Assembly: GCA_025454525.1 (NCBI GenBank)
Contig: JALOOG010000011.1
Location: 1-62,193 of the forward strand
Direction of reading: 5' to 3'
DNA: 62,193 nucleotides
Origin: Anaerolineae bacterium
GTDB lineage: Bacteria > Chloroflexota > Anaerolineae > Aggregatilineales > Phototrophicaceae
Both the position numbers and the translations under genes were made by a program. The notes beneath the pieces are model-generated. The model worked only from the letters and a program-made list of their open reading frames with translations, made no database searches and was not told the origin of the DNA. Shown one piece after another: positions 27,259 through 37,665 of the stretch. Position 1 is the first letter of the stretch; each line of letters begins with the position of its first letter.

Positions 27259-28806
27259 TTATAAGTAGTCGTAAGCAGGTAAGGTTAAAAAGTCAACAAA
27301 ATCGGGTGATTTAGACATTCGTGCAAATAGATCGCTTGCCAAGTCAAATTTCCCTTGTTGATAACGTGCTTGGCCAAGTTCTTGGGCGATCGCCTCTAAT
27401 TCTTCTTCCAACATCGCATCAAATAATGCCGGATTTAAGGTTTGTCCGTTATCCAATGTGATCCCATGTTTGAGCCATTGCCAACATTGCGCCCGTGAGA
27501 TCTCGGCGGTCGCAGCATCTTCCATGAGATTGTAAAGGGGAACACAACCATTTCCCCCTAGCCATGCCTCTAGATATTGCAGACCGACTTTAAGATTCCA
27601 CCGTAAACCGTGTTCGGTGATCGTGCCTTGACTAGGCGTTAATAGATCTTGCGCTGTGACCTGCACATCATCTCGTTGACGTTCGATCTGATTCGCTTGT
27701 GGCATCAAGCGATCAAATACTTCTAACGCCGTCGTAACTAAGCCGGGATGCGCGACCCATGTCCCATCATGGCCATCGTGTGCTTCGCGTTCTTTATCTG
27801 CCCGCACTTTGGCAAAAGCCTGTTCATTAGCGATCGGGTCATGTTTGATCGGGATTTGTGCGGCCATCCCACCCATCGCATGAACGCCTCGACGATGACA
27901 CACCTTGATCACGTATTGTGCGTAAGCCCGCATAAAGGGGACGGTCATCGTCACTTGTGCGCGATCTGGTAAGACAAATTGTGAATGTTGACGTAATTTT
28001 TTGATGTAGCTAAAGATGTAATCCCACCGTCCACAATTTAAACCTGCTGCATGATCGCGCAATTCATATAAGATCTCGTCGGCCTCAAATGCCCCTAATA
28101 ACGTCTCGATCAACACGGTCGCCCGGATCGTGCCGCGTGGAATGTGGAGCGCATCTTGGGCAAAGTTAAACACATCATTCCATAACCGAGCTTCTAAGTG
28201 GCTTTCAAGTTTGGGTAGATAGAAATACGGCCCCGATCCGCGTTCTAATAACGCTTGGGCGTTGTGAAAAAAATAAAGCCCAAAATCGAATAATGCCCCT
28301 GGTATTGGGCGATCCTCCACTACAAAATGTTTTTCATCTAAATGCCAACCTCGCGGCCGCACCATCAACACCGCCGGATGTCCATCCAATTGATAATGTT
28401 TGCCGTGATCCGCTTGATACGTGATCGTGCGCCGCACTGCGTCCCGTAAATTGATCTGACCTTGCAACAAGTTATCCCAAGTTGGCGCGTTGGAGTCTTC
28501 AAAATCTGCCATGAACACTCGCGCCCCGCTATTTAAGGCATTGATCACCATTTTGCGATCCGTGGGGCCGGTGATCTCCACCCGTCGATCTTGTAAATCC
28601 GTTGGAATTGCCGCGACTCGCCACTCCCCTGTCCGAATGTGAGCGGTTTCTGGTAAAAAGTCTGGCAATTCACCCGCATCGATCGCTTGTTGGCGCGTTT
28701 GTCGCAACTTCAACAATTGATCCCGACGTGACGTAAACTCTTGTGCCAATTTGGTTAAAAAATGTTGCGCCTCTGCCGTAAGCATCTCGCTATATTCCGG
28801 CGGCAT
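27259..28806 (-). CDS. aceB: Malate synthase (isoform A)
   Basis: Condenses glyoxylate with acetyl-CoA to malate. The 515-residue length fits isoform A. Visible features are [39 protein letters not shown] and the [13 protein letters not shown] metal-binding strand. The start ATG is preceded by AGGAGGGGG. It is the first gene of the aceBA operon. The operon allows growth on acetate or fatty acids, which fits the acyl-CoA synthetase fusion elsewhere in the window. Confidence 0.97.
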   Translation of the reverse strand: MPPEYSEMLTAEAQHFLTKLAQEFTSRRDQLLKLRQTRQQAIDAGELPDFLPETAHIRTGEWRVAAIPTDLQDRRVEITGPTDRKMVINALNSGARVFMADFEDSNAPTWDNLLQGQINLRDAVRRTITYQADHGKHYQLDGHPAVLMVRPRGWHLDEKHFVVEDRPIPGALFDFGLYFFHNAQALLERGSGPYFYLPKLESHLEARLWNDVFNFAQDALHIPRGTIRATVLIETLLGAFEADEILYELRDHAAGLNCGRWDYIFSYIKKLRQHSQFVLPDRAQVTMTVPFMRAYAQYVIKVCHRRGVHAMGGMAAQIPIKHDPIANEQAFAKVRADKEREAHDGHDGTWVAHPGLVTTALEVFDRLMPQANQIERQRDDVQVTAQDLLTPSQGTITEHGLRWNLKVGLQYLEAWLGGNGCVPLYNLMEDAATAEISRAQCWQWLKHGITLDNGQTLNPALFDAMLEEELEAIAQELGQARYQQGKFDLASDLFARMSKSPDFVDFLTLPAYDYL

Positions 28807-28858
28807 TCCCCCTCCTGTTATGCTTATGCGTCTAATGGTGATTTGTGATACTCTTCAC

Positions 28859-28888
28859 ATTCTACTGGCATAAAGGAGTCCCTGTAAA
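28859..28888 (-). promoter_or_regulatory. Promoter of aceBA
   Basis: On the minus strand TTTACA (28883-28888), 18-bp spacer, TAGAAT (28859-28864); each box matches 5 of 6. It leaves a leader of about 45 nt. Confidence 0.55.
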
Positions 28889-28894
28889 CAACAG

Positions 28895-28916
28895 CTTGTG
28901 TGAAATCAATCACAAG
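28895..28916. promoter_or_regulatory. Possible operator upstream of aceBA promoter
   Basis: Inverted repeat CTTGTG (28895-28900) / CACAAG (28911-28916), 10-bp spacer, 7 bp upstream of the -35 box. Placement suits an activator or repressor site; the regulator is unknown. Confidence 0.35.
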
Positions 28917-28971
28917 TTTTTAGACACTGTGTACGAAAATTAAATATTGATTCGATTTTGAGAAGAGGAAA

Positions 28972-28993
28972 GGCACATCAGATTTGATGTGCC
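28972..28993 (-). terminator. Terminator of the ilv-leu operon
   Basis: Perfect 9-bp stem GGCACATCA / TGATGTGCC with a 4-nt loop, 17 bp after the leuB stop on the minus strand and followed by TTTCCTCTTC. Confidence 0.75.
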
Positions 28994-29010
28994 AAGTGGA
29001 GAAAAAAAAT

Positions 29011-30072
29011 TTATAAAGCAGCTTTCACAGTAGCGCTAAATTCAGATGTGCTGATAAACGATGAACCCCGTGAGGTAATATCGGCAGTGCGAGCGCCGGC
29101 CTTTAAAGCACTATCGATCGCGTTTTCGATCATGAGCGCTTCAGTCTCTAAGGCAAAGCTGTAACGTAACATCATCGCCACACTTAAAAACATACCGATC
29201 GGGTTGGCTTTGCCTTGCCCTGCAATATCGGGGGCCGATCCGTGAACAGGTTCATAAAGTCCGAAAGTGCCGTTTCCAAGTGAGGCGGAAGGCAACATCC
29301 CCAATGAACCCGCTAAAACCGACGCTTCATCGCTTAAAATATCACCAAACATATTTTCCATAACCAACACATCAAACGATGCCGGACGGGTTAACAAGTG
29401 CATAGCACACGCATCTACTAAAACATGATCTAACGCCACATCGCTGTAATCCTCGTGGACTTGCGTCACCACACGTCGCCATAAACGCATCGATGCTAAC
29501 ACATTGGCTTTATCGACAGATGTCACCTTGTTACGCCGTTTTTGCGCGGCCCGAAAGGCAACATGCGCGGCCCGCTCCACTTCCGGCACACTATAGTACA
29601 TTGTGTCGTATGCGTCTGCCCCTTGATCCTGCTCCTGACGCTTGCCAAAATAAAGTCCTCCGGTCAATTCGCGCACGATTAACAGATCGACTCCCTCTAA
29701 TAATTCGGCGCGTAACGGCACATGCTCAAACAAGGCCGGATAGGTTTTAACCGGACGCAAATTCGCAAATAAGCCGAAATGTTGACGCAATTTTAATAAG
29801 CCCTGTTCAGGTCGGACTTTTGCGGTCGGATCTGACCATTGGGGCCCCCCTACCGCTGCCAATAAGATCGCATCTGCTCCCTCACAGGTTTGAATCGTTG
29901 ACGCAGGCAAGGGATCGCCTGTTTGATCGATCGCGATCCCACCGATCAGCGCTTCTTGATAGCTAAATTCATGTCCACACTTGGCCCCTATCGTGTCTAA
30001 GAGATTGAGGGCGGTCTGCATCACTTCGGGGCCGATCCCATCCCCCGGCAATACTGCAATCGTCGCTTTCAT
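29011..30072 (-). CDS. leuB: 3-isopropylmalate dehydrogenase
   Basis: NAD-dependent oxidative decarboxylation in leucine synthesis, and likely also of 3-methylmalate in the citramalate route to isoleucine. Motifs: LPGDGIGPEVM, RELTGGLYFGKR, VDKANVL and the metal and NAD loop NMFGDILSDEASVLAGSLGM. The 353-residue length is typical. It is the last gene of the operon, 34 bp after cimA, and is followed by a terminator. Confidence 0.97.
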   Translation of the reverse strand: MKATIAVLPGDGIGPEVMQTALNLLDTIGAKCGHEFSYQEALIGGIAIDQTGDPLPASTIQTCEGADAILLAAVGGPQWSDPTAKVRPEQGLLKLRQHFGLFANLRPVKTYPALFEHVPLRAELLEGVDLLIVRELTGGLYFGKRQEQDQGADAYDTMYYSVPEVERAAHVAFRAAQKRRNKVTSVDKANVLASMRLWRRVVTQVHEDYSDVALDHVLVDACAMHLLTRPASFDVLVMENMFGDILSDEASVLAGSLGMLPSASLGNGTFGLYEPVHGSAPDIAGQGKANPIGMFLSVAMMLRYSFALETEALMIENAIDSALKAGARTADITSRGSSFISTSEFSATVKAAL

Positions 30073-30106
30073 CTTGCTACTTTATCCTTTTTGTTGATCT
30101 ACATGA

Positions 30107-31681
30107 TTAAACATTGACCACATCGTAAGCAATCTTTAAACCATATTCCACACTATCCACCAACGCCAACCAACTCGCTTGAATGATGTTAGTCCCCGCG
30201 CCAACGGTACTCCACCGTTTCGCGCCATTTTGGGTATCGATCAAAACGCGGGTCGTGGCGGCCGTGCCGTTCGCCCCGTCCAAAATACGCACTTTGTAAT
30301 CGGCTAATTGGAAGTCGTGCAGTTGTGGATAACGCGGGATTAACGCTTTGCGGAGTGCGAGATCTAACGCATTCACCGGCCCATTGCCTTCGGCGGCAGT
30401 ATGGATAACATCGCCTTCAAGGTCAATTTTAACCATCGCTTCGGCCAATTGTCCGCGTCCGCGCCGATCTTCGACAATCACCGTAAAATCGATCAAAGTG
30501 AACAGGGGTCGATAGTCGGATTGTTCACGATACAAACGTACCGCGATAGAGGCTTCGGCCCCTTCAAACACATATCCGACATTTTCAAGCGCTTTGATCT
30601 TATCTAGCACACGTATGGCCGCCGCGTCGGTGACATCAAGGCCAAATTCTTCGGCCTTGCTCAACACGTTGCCACGCCCAGAGAGATCTGACACTAAGAT
30701 CCGCATCTCGTTGCCCACTAACGCGGGATCAATGTGTTGATAGCTATCGACATTGCGCCGAATCGCCGCTACATGAATCCCGCCTTTGTGAGCAAATGCG
30801 CTTTTACCGACATACGCCAGATGTTGATCCGGTGCGAGATTCGCGATCTCGGCGACAGTACGTGATAGATGGGTTAAGTGACGTAATGCACCTTCCGGCA
30901 CACAATAATAGCCCATTTTGATCTCTAAGTCCGGGATGATACTGCATAAGTTGGCATTGCCACACCGTTCCCCGTAACCGTTGATCGTGCCTTGGACTTG
31001 GGTCGCACCGCCTTGTACCGCCGCTAAGGTATTCGCTACGGCTAATTCCGCGTCGTTATGGGTGTGAATACCTAGTGGGGTTTCAGGGAACATGGCACGG
31101 ACAATTTCAACTAAACGGGTGACTTCCCAAGGCAACGATCCGCCGTTGGTATCGCATAACACGATCCAATCCGCTCCTCCGTCTACGGCCGCTTGAAGCG
31201 TTTGCAAGGCATAGTGAGGATCCAATTTTGAGCCGTCAAAAAAGTGTTCCGCGTCATAAATCACCTCTTTACCAAGCGTTTTGAGATAGCGCACGCTGTC
31301 ATAGATGATCCGCAAATTTTCTTCCGGCGTGGTTTGTAATACTTCGGTGACATGCAGCATTGACGTTTTTCCGACTAACGTCACCACAGGCGTTTGAGCA
31401 TCCACTAAGGCGCGGATGTTTTCATCGTCTTGGGGTTGGCTATGCTTGCGACAAGTTGAACCAAAGGCGGCGATCCGTGCGTGTTTGAGCGTGATCCCTT
31501 GGATTGCCTCAAAATAGGCCGCGTCTTTAGGGTTTGATCCGGGCCATCCCCCTTCAATGTAAGCGACACCCAAATCATCTAACAGGCGGGTAATCCGCAA
31601 TTTATCGGCTACCGAAAGCGAAATCCCCTCACGTTGCGTCCCATCGCGTAATGTGGTGTCGTAGATGTAAACTTGTTTCAT
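30107..31681 (-). CDS. cimA: (R)-citramalate synthase
   Basis: Condenses pyruvate and acetyl-CoA to citramalate, opening the threonine-independent route to 2-oxobutyrate and isoleucine. The HMGL-like TIM barrel starts YDTTLRDGTQREGISLS, has the HTHNDAELAVANTLAAVQGG metal-binding segment, and is followed by a C-terminal LeuA-type allosteric domain (about 400-520). The 'GTQREGISLSVADK' start and IEGGWPGSNPKD region separate CimA from the true LeuA at 34147. Similar aldolases (homocitrate synthase) are less likely given the operon. Confidence 0.93.
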   Translation of the reverse strand: MKQVYIYDTTLRDGTQREGISLSVADKLRITRLLDDLGVAYIEGGWPGSNPKDAAYFEAIQGITLKHARIAAFGSTCRKHSQPQDDENIRALVDAQTPVVTLVGKTSMLHVTEVLQTTPEENLRIIYDSVRYLKTLGKEVIYDAEHFFDGSKLDPHYALQTLQAAVDGGADWIVLCDTNGGSLPWEVTRLVEIVRAMFPETPLGIHTHNDAELAVANTLAAVQGGATQVQGTINGYGERCGNANLCSIIPDLEIKMGYYCVPEGALRHLTHLSRTVAEIANLAPDQHLAYVGKSAFAHKGGIHVAAIRRNVDSYQHIDPALVGNEMRILVSDLSGRGNVLSKAEEFGLDVTDAAAIRVLDKIKALENVGYVFEGAEASIAVRLYREQSDYRPLFTLIDFTVIVEDRRGRGQLAEAMVKIDLEGDVIHTAAEGNGPVNALDLALRKALIPRYPQLHDFQLADYKVRILDGANGTAATTRVLIDTQNGAKRWSTVGAGTNIIQASWLALVDSVEYGLKIAYDVVNV

Positions 31682-31713
31682 GTGTTGATTCGCTCCTAAT
31701 AGCGGTGGTCAAA

Positions 31714-31735
31714 CGGGATCGCCTAAGCAATCCCG
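31714..31735 (-). terminator. Intra-operon hairpin between leuD and cimA
   Basis: CGGGAT (31714-31719) pairs with ATCCCG (31730-31735) in a 63-bp gap; on the minus strand TTTGACC follows. Too weak for full termination; it may reduce transcription or protect RNA ends. Confidence 0.35.
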
Positions 31736-31744
31736 GGATGATTT

Positions 31745-32359
31745 TTACGACACGGCTAACGTGTTGATGCGATCACGATGATCAACTTCATAGGATTGGA
31801 TCTCGTTTTCGAGGCCCAATAAAAAGCCTAATTGATCGACTCCGTTTAAGAGGCAGTATTTTGAAAACGGGTCGATTGGAAACGTGATCGCCCGTCCATC
31901 TGGGAGCGTCAAGGTTTGTGAGGCGAGATCAATGCTCACTTCTGAAGTAGGATCTTCTTGCGCTAAGCTGATCAATTGTTGTTGGGTGTCGGCATCGACC
32001 ACCACCGGTAACAACCCATTTTTCAGCGCGTTATTCTTAAAAATATCGGCGAAATAGGTGCTAATGACCGCTTTGAATCCCGCTCCCATTAAGGCCCAAG
32101 GAGCATGTTCCCGCGATGATCCACACCCGAAATTATGGCCGGCGATCAACACTTGCGCGCCTTGGTATGCGGTCTGATTCAGAGGAAATTCTGGTTTCGG
32201 GCTACCATCGGCGTTATAACGCCAATCCGAAAAACAGGCCGATCCTAATCCATCTTTATCGGTCACTTTGAGATAGCGGGCCGGGATGATTTGATCGGTG
32301 TCAATATCGTTAATCGGAAGGGCGACCGTTCGCCCTTGCACTGCTGAAAATGCTTCCAT
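31745..32359 (-). CDS. leuD: 3-isopropylmalate dehydratase small subunit
   Basis: Swivel-domain subunit that pairs with LeuC to isomerise 2- to 3-isopropylmalate (and citramalate to 3-methylmalate). It has [14 protein letters not shown] and the [17 protein letters not shown] active-site loop. The 204-residue length is normal. It begins 2 bp after the leuC stop, a typical coupled pair. Confidence 0.97.
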   Translation of the reverse strand: MEAFSAVQGRTVALPINDIDTDQIIPARYLKVTDKDGLGSACFSDWRYNADGSPKPEFPLNQTAYQGAQVLIAGHNFGCGSSREHAPWALMGAGFKAVISTYFADIFKNNALKNGLLPVVVDADTQQQLISLAQEDPTSEVSIDLASQTLTLPDGRAITFPIDPFSKYCLLNGVDQLGFLLGLENEIQSYEVDHRDRINTLAVS

Positions 32360-32361
32360 CG

Positions 32362-33786
32362 TTAGACTCTTTCCAATAATTCACGCGGATCGGTGATCAC
32401 CCCGTTGATCGCGGTTGCTACAGCCGTTAGGGGACTGGCTAAGAAGGTACGTCCACCTTTGCCTTGACGGCCTTCAAAATTGCGATTACTGGTGCTGACT
32501 GCATACTCGCCCGGTTGCAATTGATCGCCGTTCATGGCGATGCACATAGAACATCCGGCCTCACGCCATTCTGCACCGGCCGCCCGGAAGATCTGATCCA
32601 AGCCTTCGGCCTCCGCTTGCGCTTTGACACGCTGTGAGCCGGGAACTACCATCATCCGTACCCCTTCGGCCACGCGCTGCCCTTCGATCATTCGCGCCGC
32701 TTCACGAAGATCGGTAATGCGCGAATTGGTGCAACTGCCCACAAATACCACATTCACCGCTTTACCTAAAAGCGATTGTCCCGGTTGCAGATCCATGTAT
32801 CGTAGCGCTTTATCTAACGCGATCTTTTGGCTAACGTCGCCTAAATGATCAGGATCGGGAACGCGATCGGTAATTTTCATACCCATGCCCGGATTCGTGC
32901 CATACGTGATCATCGGGATCAACGCATCGCCATCTAACACCACTTCAGCATCAAAAGTCGCTTCAGGATCGGTGGGTAAGGTACGCCATTGTGCAACGGC
33001 CCGATCCCAGTCCGCGCCCTTGGGGGCATAGGTGCGGCCAGCGATGTAATCATAGGTGGTGTCATCGGGTGCGATCATACCGGCCCGCGCCCCGCCTTCG
33101 ATCGACATATTGCAGATCGTCATCCGGCCTTCCATGCTTAAAGCGCGGATCGCCGATCCCATGTATTCGAGGACATACCCTGTCCCACCGCCGACTCCGA
33201 TCTTGGCAATGATCGCTAAGATGATGTCTTTGGCGGTCACGCCAGGTTGTAATGTCCCATCCACACGGATCGCCATGGTTTTTGGTTTGCTCTGTAACAG
33301 CGTTTGAGTCGCGAGAACATGCCCTACCTCGCTTGTGCCGATCCCAAATGCTAATGCGCCGAATGCGCCATGCGTGCTAGTATGGCTATCACCGCAAACA
33401 ATCGTCATGCCCGGTTGGGTAAGCCCTTGTTCCGGCCCAATCACATGCACGATCCCTTGATTTTCTGTTCCCAAGGCATATAGCGGAATCCCAAATTCTT
33501 GGCAATTCTTGGTCAAAAAGTCCAATTGGAACGCGGCTTGTTGATCGGTCACTGGGATGATTCCATCCAAGTTACGCGGAGTCGTGGGGGTGCTGTGATC
33601 CATCGTCGCTAGGGTTTTATCCGGTCGACGGACTTTTAGGCCACGTTCGCGCAAGAGTGTAAACGCTTGAGGTGAGGTGACTTCATGCACCAAATGCAGA
33701 TCAATATAGAGAACCGCCGGAGTTTCGGCAGTCTGGGGTTTTACAAGGTGACTATTCCAAACTTTCTCAAAGAGTGTTTGCGCCAT
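32362..33786 (-). CDS. leuC: 3-isopropylmalate dehydratase large subunit
   Basis: Aconitase-family subunit carrying a [4Fe-4S] cluster. The cluster cysteines are in [15 protein letters not shown] and in GCSMCIAMN. The substrate loops [19 protein letters not shown] and [12 protein letters not shown] are present. The 474-residue length matches bacterial LeuC. It sits 68 bp after the small DUF4177-like gene within the ilv-leu operon. Confidence 0.97.
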   Translation of the reverse strand: MAQTLFEKVWNSHLVKPQTAETPAVLYIDLHLVHEVTSPQAFTLLRERGLKVRRPDKTLATMDHSTPTTPRNLDGIIPVTDQQAAFQLDFLTKNCQEFGIPLYALGTENQGIVHVIGPEQGLTQPGMTIVCGDSHTSTHGAFGALAFGIGTSEVGHVLATQTLLQSKPKTMAIRVDGTLQPGVTAKDIILAIIAKIGVGGGTGYVLEYMGSAIRALSMEGRMTICNMSIEGGARAGMIAPDDTTYDYIAGRTYAPKGADWDRAVAQWRTLPTDPEATFDAEVVLDGDALIPMITYGTNPGMGMKITDRVPDPDHLGDVSQKIALDKALRYMDLQPGQSLLGKAVNVVFVGSCTNSRITDLREAARMIEGQRVAEGVRMMVVPGSQRVKAQAEAEGLDQIFRAAGAEWREAGCSMCIAMNGDQLQPGEYAVSTSNRNFEGRQGKGGRTFLASPLTAVATAINGVITDPRELLERV

Positions 33787-33823
33787 GTTGATTTTTCCTA
33801 GTATCTACAAAACTGTGAGTTGT

Positions 33824-33845
33824 GGGGAGCAATCGATTACTCCCC
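33824..33845 (-). terminator. Intra-operon hairpin upstream of leuC
   Basis: GGGGAG (33824-33829) / CTCCCC (33840-33845) around a central AATCGATT palindrome, in the longest (68-bp) gap of the operon. No T-run follows directly, so it may be a processing or stability element rather than a terminator. Confidence 0.35.
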
Positions 33846-33854
33846 ATCCTGCCT

Positions 33855-34130
33855 TTACATGAATTTGGGGCGCTTCAGGTAATACACCCGACGCAACATC
33901 CCTTCTTCGTTGACCAGATATTCCACTGTAACCAGTTCCCAACCTTCTTCGCCTAAAAATGCAAGGACAGTTTCAGGGAATACGTCTGGTTCTTCCACCC
34001 GTTTATGTTGACCATCACTTTGATAATAGGTAACAGTGACCCCATAAACGGCCGTAAATTCTTTGGTGTCATGGTCTTTTTTGCTAAACAAATAGGTGTA
34101 TAAGACATGACAATATTCCCACTTTTGCAT
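33855..34130 (-). CDS. Small DUF4177-like protein
   Basis: 91 residues. The N-terminal KWEYCHVLYTY, the central LGEEGWELVTVEY and the C-terminal RRVYYLKRP match the pattern of DUF4177 proteins, which are small proteins of unknown function. It lies between leuA and leuC, and co-transcription with a biosynthetic operon is its only functional clue. Confidence 0.65.
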   Translation of the reverse strand: MQKWEYCHVLYTYLFSKKDHDTKEFTAVYGVTVTYYQSDGQHKRVEEPDVFPETVLAFLGEEGWELVTVEYLVNEEGMLRRVYYLKRPKFM

Positions 34131-34146
34131 GATTGCCTCCGCGGTG

Positions 34147-35748
34147 TTAAGGATGTTTCAGACTAAGTGTAGCCGCTTCCCCTTCGGGTTTCATCTCGCC
34201 ATATCCTAACACAGCTAACATACGATTTAACGCAGCCAAATAAGCCTTGACACTCGCTACCACAATGTCCGTGTCCGCGCCATAGCCTCCGAAAGAGCGC
34301 TCATCCCCTTCTGGGCTGATTCGCACGGTCACTTCACCCAATGCATCGATCCCGGCAGTAACACTATGCACGCTGTATTCGATCAGGGTGTTGGGGACTT
34401 TCACGATCGCGTCTATGGCACGATAAGCCGCATCTACCGGCCCCGTACCCACGGCAGCATGAATAAATTCGGCCGAATGATCCGCTTTCCGCATTTTGAT
34501 CGTAGCGGTGGGCATTCCCATCGTGCCGCAGGTGACTTGAATATCATCCATACTGAAAATCTCGGCGGGTTTATGAAATTCATCGGCGATCAATGCTTCT
34601 AGATCCGCGTCGGTCACATTTTTCTTGGCATCAGCGAGTTCTTTAAACCGGCCGAACACTTGATTCAGTGCGTCCCCTTCGATCGTATAACCCAATTCTT
34701 GTAGCCGGACTTTCAGCGCATGGCGGCCGCTATGTTTGCCTAATACCAAGCGACTCTGATGCAATCCGATCGTTTCGGGAGTCATGATCTCAAAAGTGCT
34801 GGCATTTTTAAGCATCCCGTCTTGATGAATCCCGGATTCATGGGCGAACGCATTTGCACCGACGATCGCTTTATTTGGTTGCACCGGCATTCCCGTGTAA
34901 TTACTCACGATACGGCTGGTTTTCATGATCTCACGGGTGTGGATTCCGGTGGTTAGTCCGTAATATTGTGGACGGGTGTGCAAGGCCATCACCACTTCTT
35001 CAAGGCTAGTATTGCCAGCCCGCTCCCCGATCCCATTGATCGTTACTTCGACTTGGCGCGCTCCGGCCATCACCCCCGCTAGAGAATTAGCCGTTGCCAT
35101 ACCAAGATCGTTATGACAATGAATTGACCAGATCACACCGCTGCCGGGTCCCGCGCCGGGGGTTTCGGCGATCAAAGTAGCGATCAATTCGCCCCATTCT
35201 TGCGGCATGACATATCCTACCGTGTCGGGGATATTGAGCGTGGTTGCACCACATTGCACGGCCAAAGCACACACTTCGATCAAGAATTGCGGATCGGCTC
35301 GGCCAGCATCCATCGGGCTAAACTCAACATCCTCGCACAAACTTTTTGCATAAGTGACCGCCTTGCGAACGATCTCTAAGGCCTCTGGTTTAGTGGTCTT
35401 GGTGATGTAATTCAGGTGGTAGTCGGACACCCCTAAAAAGGTATGAATGCGGGGTTTTGCCGCTAATTTCACCCCTTCCCAGCAGGTTAAGATGTCTTTT
35501 TCGATTGCACGAGACAAACCACAGATCACGGGACCATCGAGTGTTCCGACCTCTTGCGCGATCCGTTGCACAGCCGCTAAATCATCCGGTGATGCGGCGG
35601 GGAAGCCCGCTTCGATAATGTCTACGCCAAGTTTGGCCAATTGGCGGGCGATCTCCAACTTTTCCGCACTGCTCAACGTTGCGCCGGGGCTTTGTTCCCC
35701 GTCGCGCAAGGTGGTATCAAAAATGAATACGCGATTATTCGCTGACAT
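34147..35748 (-). CDS. leuA: 2-isopropylmalate synthase
   Basis: First committed step of leucine synthesis: 2-oxoisovalerate plus acetyl-CoA to 2-isopropylmalate. The barrel begins [17 protein letters not shown], has the [21 protein letters not shown] metal site and [15 protein letters not shown]-terminal allosteric domain (about 390-520) should mediate leucine feedback. The 533-residue length is standard. Distinguished from CimA at 30107 by its start motif and the HQDG loop. Confidence 0.96.
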   Translation of the reverse strand: MSANNRVFIFDTTLRDGEQSPGATLSSAEKLEIARQLAKLGVDIIEAGFPAASPDDLAAVQRIAQEVGTLDGPVICGLSRAIEKDILTCWEGVKLAAKPRIHTFLGVSDYHLNYITKTTKPEALEIVRKAVTYAKSLCEDVEFSPMDAGRADPQFLIEVCALAVQCGATTLNIPDTVGYVMPQEWGELIATLIAETPGAGPGSGVIWSIHCHNDLGMATANSLAGVMAGARQVEVTINGIGERAGNTSLEEVVMALHTRPQYYGLTTGIHTREIMKTSRIVSNYTGMPVQPNKAIVGANAFAHESGIHQDGMLKNASTFEIMTPETIGLHQSRLVLGKHSGRHALKVRLQELGYTIEGDALNQVFGRFKELADAKKNVTDADLEALIADEFHKPAEIFSMDDIQVTCGTMGMPTATIKMRKADHSAEFIHAAVGTGPVDAAYRAIDAIVKVPNTLIEYSVHSVTAGIDALGEVTVRISPEGDERSFGGYGADTDIVVASVKAYLAALNRMLAVLGYGEMKPEGEAATLSLKHP

Positions 35749-35763
35749 GATCGCCTTCTTTAT

Positions 35764-36612
35764 CTAGATAAATTTGTACTGATCTACATCGATCACGGGT
35801 TGATACCCCAACTCTTGATAAATGTGATTTGAGGTAGGATTTGCGAGATCGGTATACAAAAACACGAACTTGAGGCCTTGATCTAACGCACGCTGACTCA
35901 CCGCTCCCACGCAAGCACTGGCATAACCGCGATTACGAAATGGTGGTGGGGTATAAACCGCCCCTACACGTCGGCCATGAGGGGTACGTCCAGTAAGGGC
36001 GGCCATCGAAACCGGATGACCCTGATCAACCCAGAGGTAAACTTCACGAACTTTTCCCTCAATTGCCCGATCCACCCATTTTTCAGCTAGGTCGAATGGC
36101 ATTTCCTCCAAGGCCTCACGGTTAAATGCCAATAACCACTCGATCAATAGATCACGATCCTCGATCGCGCCCAAACGGATCGTACCAGCTACCCCTTTCG
36201 GCATATTCACGCTTTCCAACTGATAGATCCGTTCGGCAAGATCCAATTCAAAAGCCCGCCCGCTGATCGTCTGCCAATGTTCAGCAAACGCACGGCTGAT
36301 CCTTTTGATCGCGTTGACCTTATCCAATTGTGGATAAAGGGTGTAAACATCCTCCGCGATCTTGAAGATCGCGGAAGTGGTCATCTCTGAAAGCAACAAG
36401 TTATAGGGAAGCGTCATCATCGCACAACCGACGATTTGACCCCGGTCTTCAACACAAGCAAGATACAAAGGAGGTTCAGGGTTAGCTGTTTGCATCAATA
36501 CGTATCCAATGCCCAACAATAGATTATGTTGTGCCTCATCTCGCATCAAAAACGCTTCGACTAGCGGGTAAAACTGCTGAATATCGCTAAACCGCTTCAC
36601 CTCCAAAGCCAT
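35764..36612 (-). CDS. GNAT-family N-acetyltransferase
   Basis: 282 residues. The C-terminal half (about 135-280) is a GNAT fold with an acetyl-CoA loop FRNRGYASACVGAVSQRAL and a final LYTDLANPTSNHIYQELGYQ. The N-terminal half looks like a diverged second GNAT-like domain, as in many YdgE/FR47-like double proteins. The substrate is unknown. It lies between leuA and ilvC with 15- and 6-bp gaps, so it is co-transcribed with the biosynthetic genes although no such role is established. Confidence 0.8.
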   Translation of the reverse strand: MALEVKRFSDIQQFYPLVEAFLMRDEAQHNLLLGIGYVLMQTANPEPPLYLACVEDRGQIVGCAMMTLPYNLLLSEMTTSAIFKIAEDVYTLYPQLDKVNAIKRISRAFAEHWQTISGRAFELDLAERIYQLESVNMPKGVAGTIRLGAIEDRDLLIEWLLAFNREALEEMPFDLAEKWVDRAIEGKVREVYLWVDQGHPVSMAALTGRTPHGRRVGAVYTPPPFRNRGYASACVGAVSQRALDQGLKFVFLYTDLANPTSNHIYQELGYQPVIDVDQYKFI

Positions 36613-36618
36613 CTCGGT

Positions 36619-37629
36619 TTACTCCTGTTCCTTGATCTGTTTGGCATTTAAAAACGGCATCATCGCCCGTAGATCGGTGCCGACTTTCTCTAGCAAAAGA
36701 TCGTGTTCACCACGACGACGATTTAAAAAGTTTTGCCGTCCGTTTTGATTTTCGGCGATCCATTCTTGCGCGAATTGACCACTTTGAATCCGTGATAACA
36801 CGCCGGCCATTTCTTCCTTGACCATTTGCTCAAATTGATCGCCAACCATATAACCACCATATTCAGCGGTGTCGCTCACGCTATACCACATATAGCTAAG
36901 CCCGCCCTGATACAGCAGATCCACAATCAGCTTTAATTCATGCAAACATTCAAAATAGGCGATCTCCGGTTGATACCCCGCTTTTACTAAGGTCTCAAAG
37001 CTTGACCGGATCAATGCGGTGACACCGCCGCATAACACCACCTGCTCACCAAACAGATCGGTTTCTGTTTCTTCGCGGAACGTGGTTTCGATCACCCCGG
37101 CGCGGGTACAACCAACCCCCCGTGCATACGCCAAGGCCATCGCTTTCGCTTGACCAGACGCATCTTGATGCACCGCGATCAAACCCGGCACGCCCGCGCC
37201 TTCGGTAAACACTTCACGCACGCGATGTCCGGGGGCTTTAGGCGCAAGCATCGTAACATCAATATCTGTCGGTGGGACGATTTGCTTAAAGTGAATGTTG
37301 AACCCATGTGCGAACATCAACATCATGCCCGGCCGTAGATAAGGTGCAATCTCTGCTTCATAAACAGCGCGTTGTTTGGTGTCTGGGATCACGATCATCA
37401 ACACATCCGCCGCTTGAGTCGCCGCGGCCACTGTGTGAACGGTTAACCCGTCTGCTTCGGCTTTTGCGCGGCTTTTGCTGCCTTCATGTAAACCGACCAC
37501 TACTTGCATCCCGCTATCATGTAAGTTGAGCGCGTGTGCGTGACCTTGACTCCCATAGCCGATCACCGCGATCGTTTTTCCCTGTAGTAAGCTTAGATCT
37601 GCATCTTGATCGTAGTAGAGCGTTGCCAT
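36619..37629 (-). CDS. ilvC: Ketol-acid reductoisomerase
   Basis: Second step of valine and isoleucine synthesis (acetolactate isomerisation and NADPH reduction). Class I enzyme of 336 residues. Rossmann motif [16 protein letters not shown], and a '[12 protein letters not shown]' cofactor loop that suggests NADPH. The knotted C-terminal domain has [12 protein letters not shown] and [12 protein letters not shown] metal-binding residues. Confidence 0.97.
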   Translation of the reverse strand: MATLYYDQDADLSLLQGKTIAVIGYGSQGHAHALNLHDSGMQVVVGLHEGSKSRAKAEADGLTVHTVAAATQAADVLMIVIPDTKQRAVYEAEIAPYLRPGMMLMFAHGFNIHFKQIVPPTDIDVTMLAPKAPGHRVREVFTEGAGVPGLIAVHQDASGQAKAMALAYARGVGCTRAGVIETTFREETETDLFGEQVVLCGGVTALIRSSFETLVKAGYQPEIAYFECLHELKLIVDLLYQGGLSYMWYSVSDTAEYGGYMVGDQFEQMVKEEMAGVLSRIQSGQFAQEWIAENQNGRQNFLNRRRGEHDLLLEKVGTDLRAMMPFLNAKQIKEQE

Positions 37630-37665
37630 TTTCCCCCCTCAATTGGGATGTAAAAGTAAACTGGT

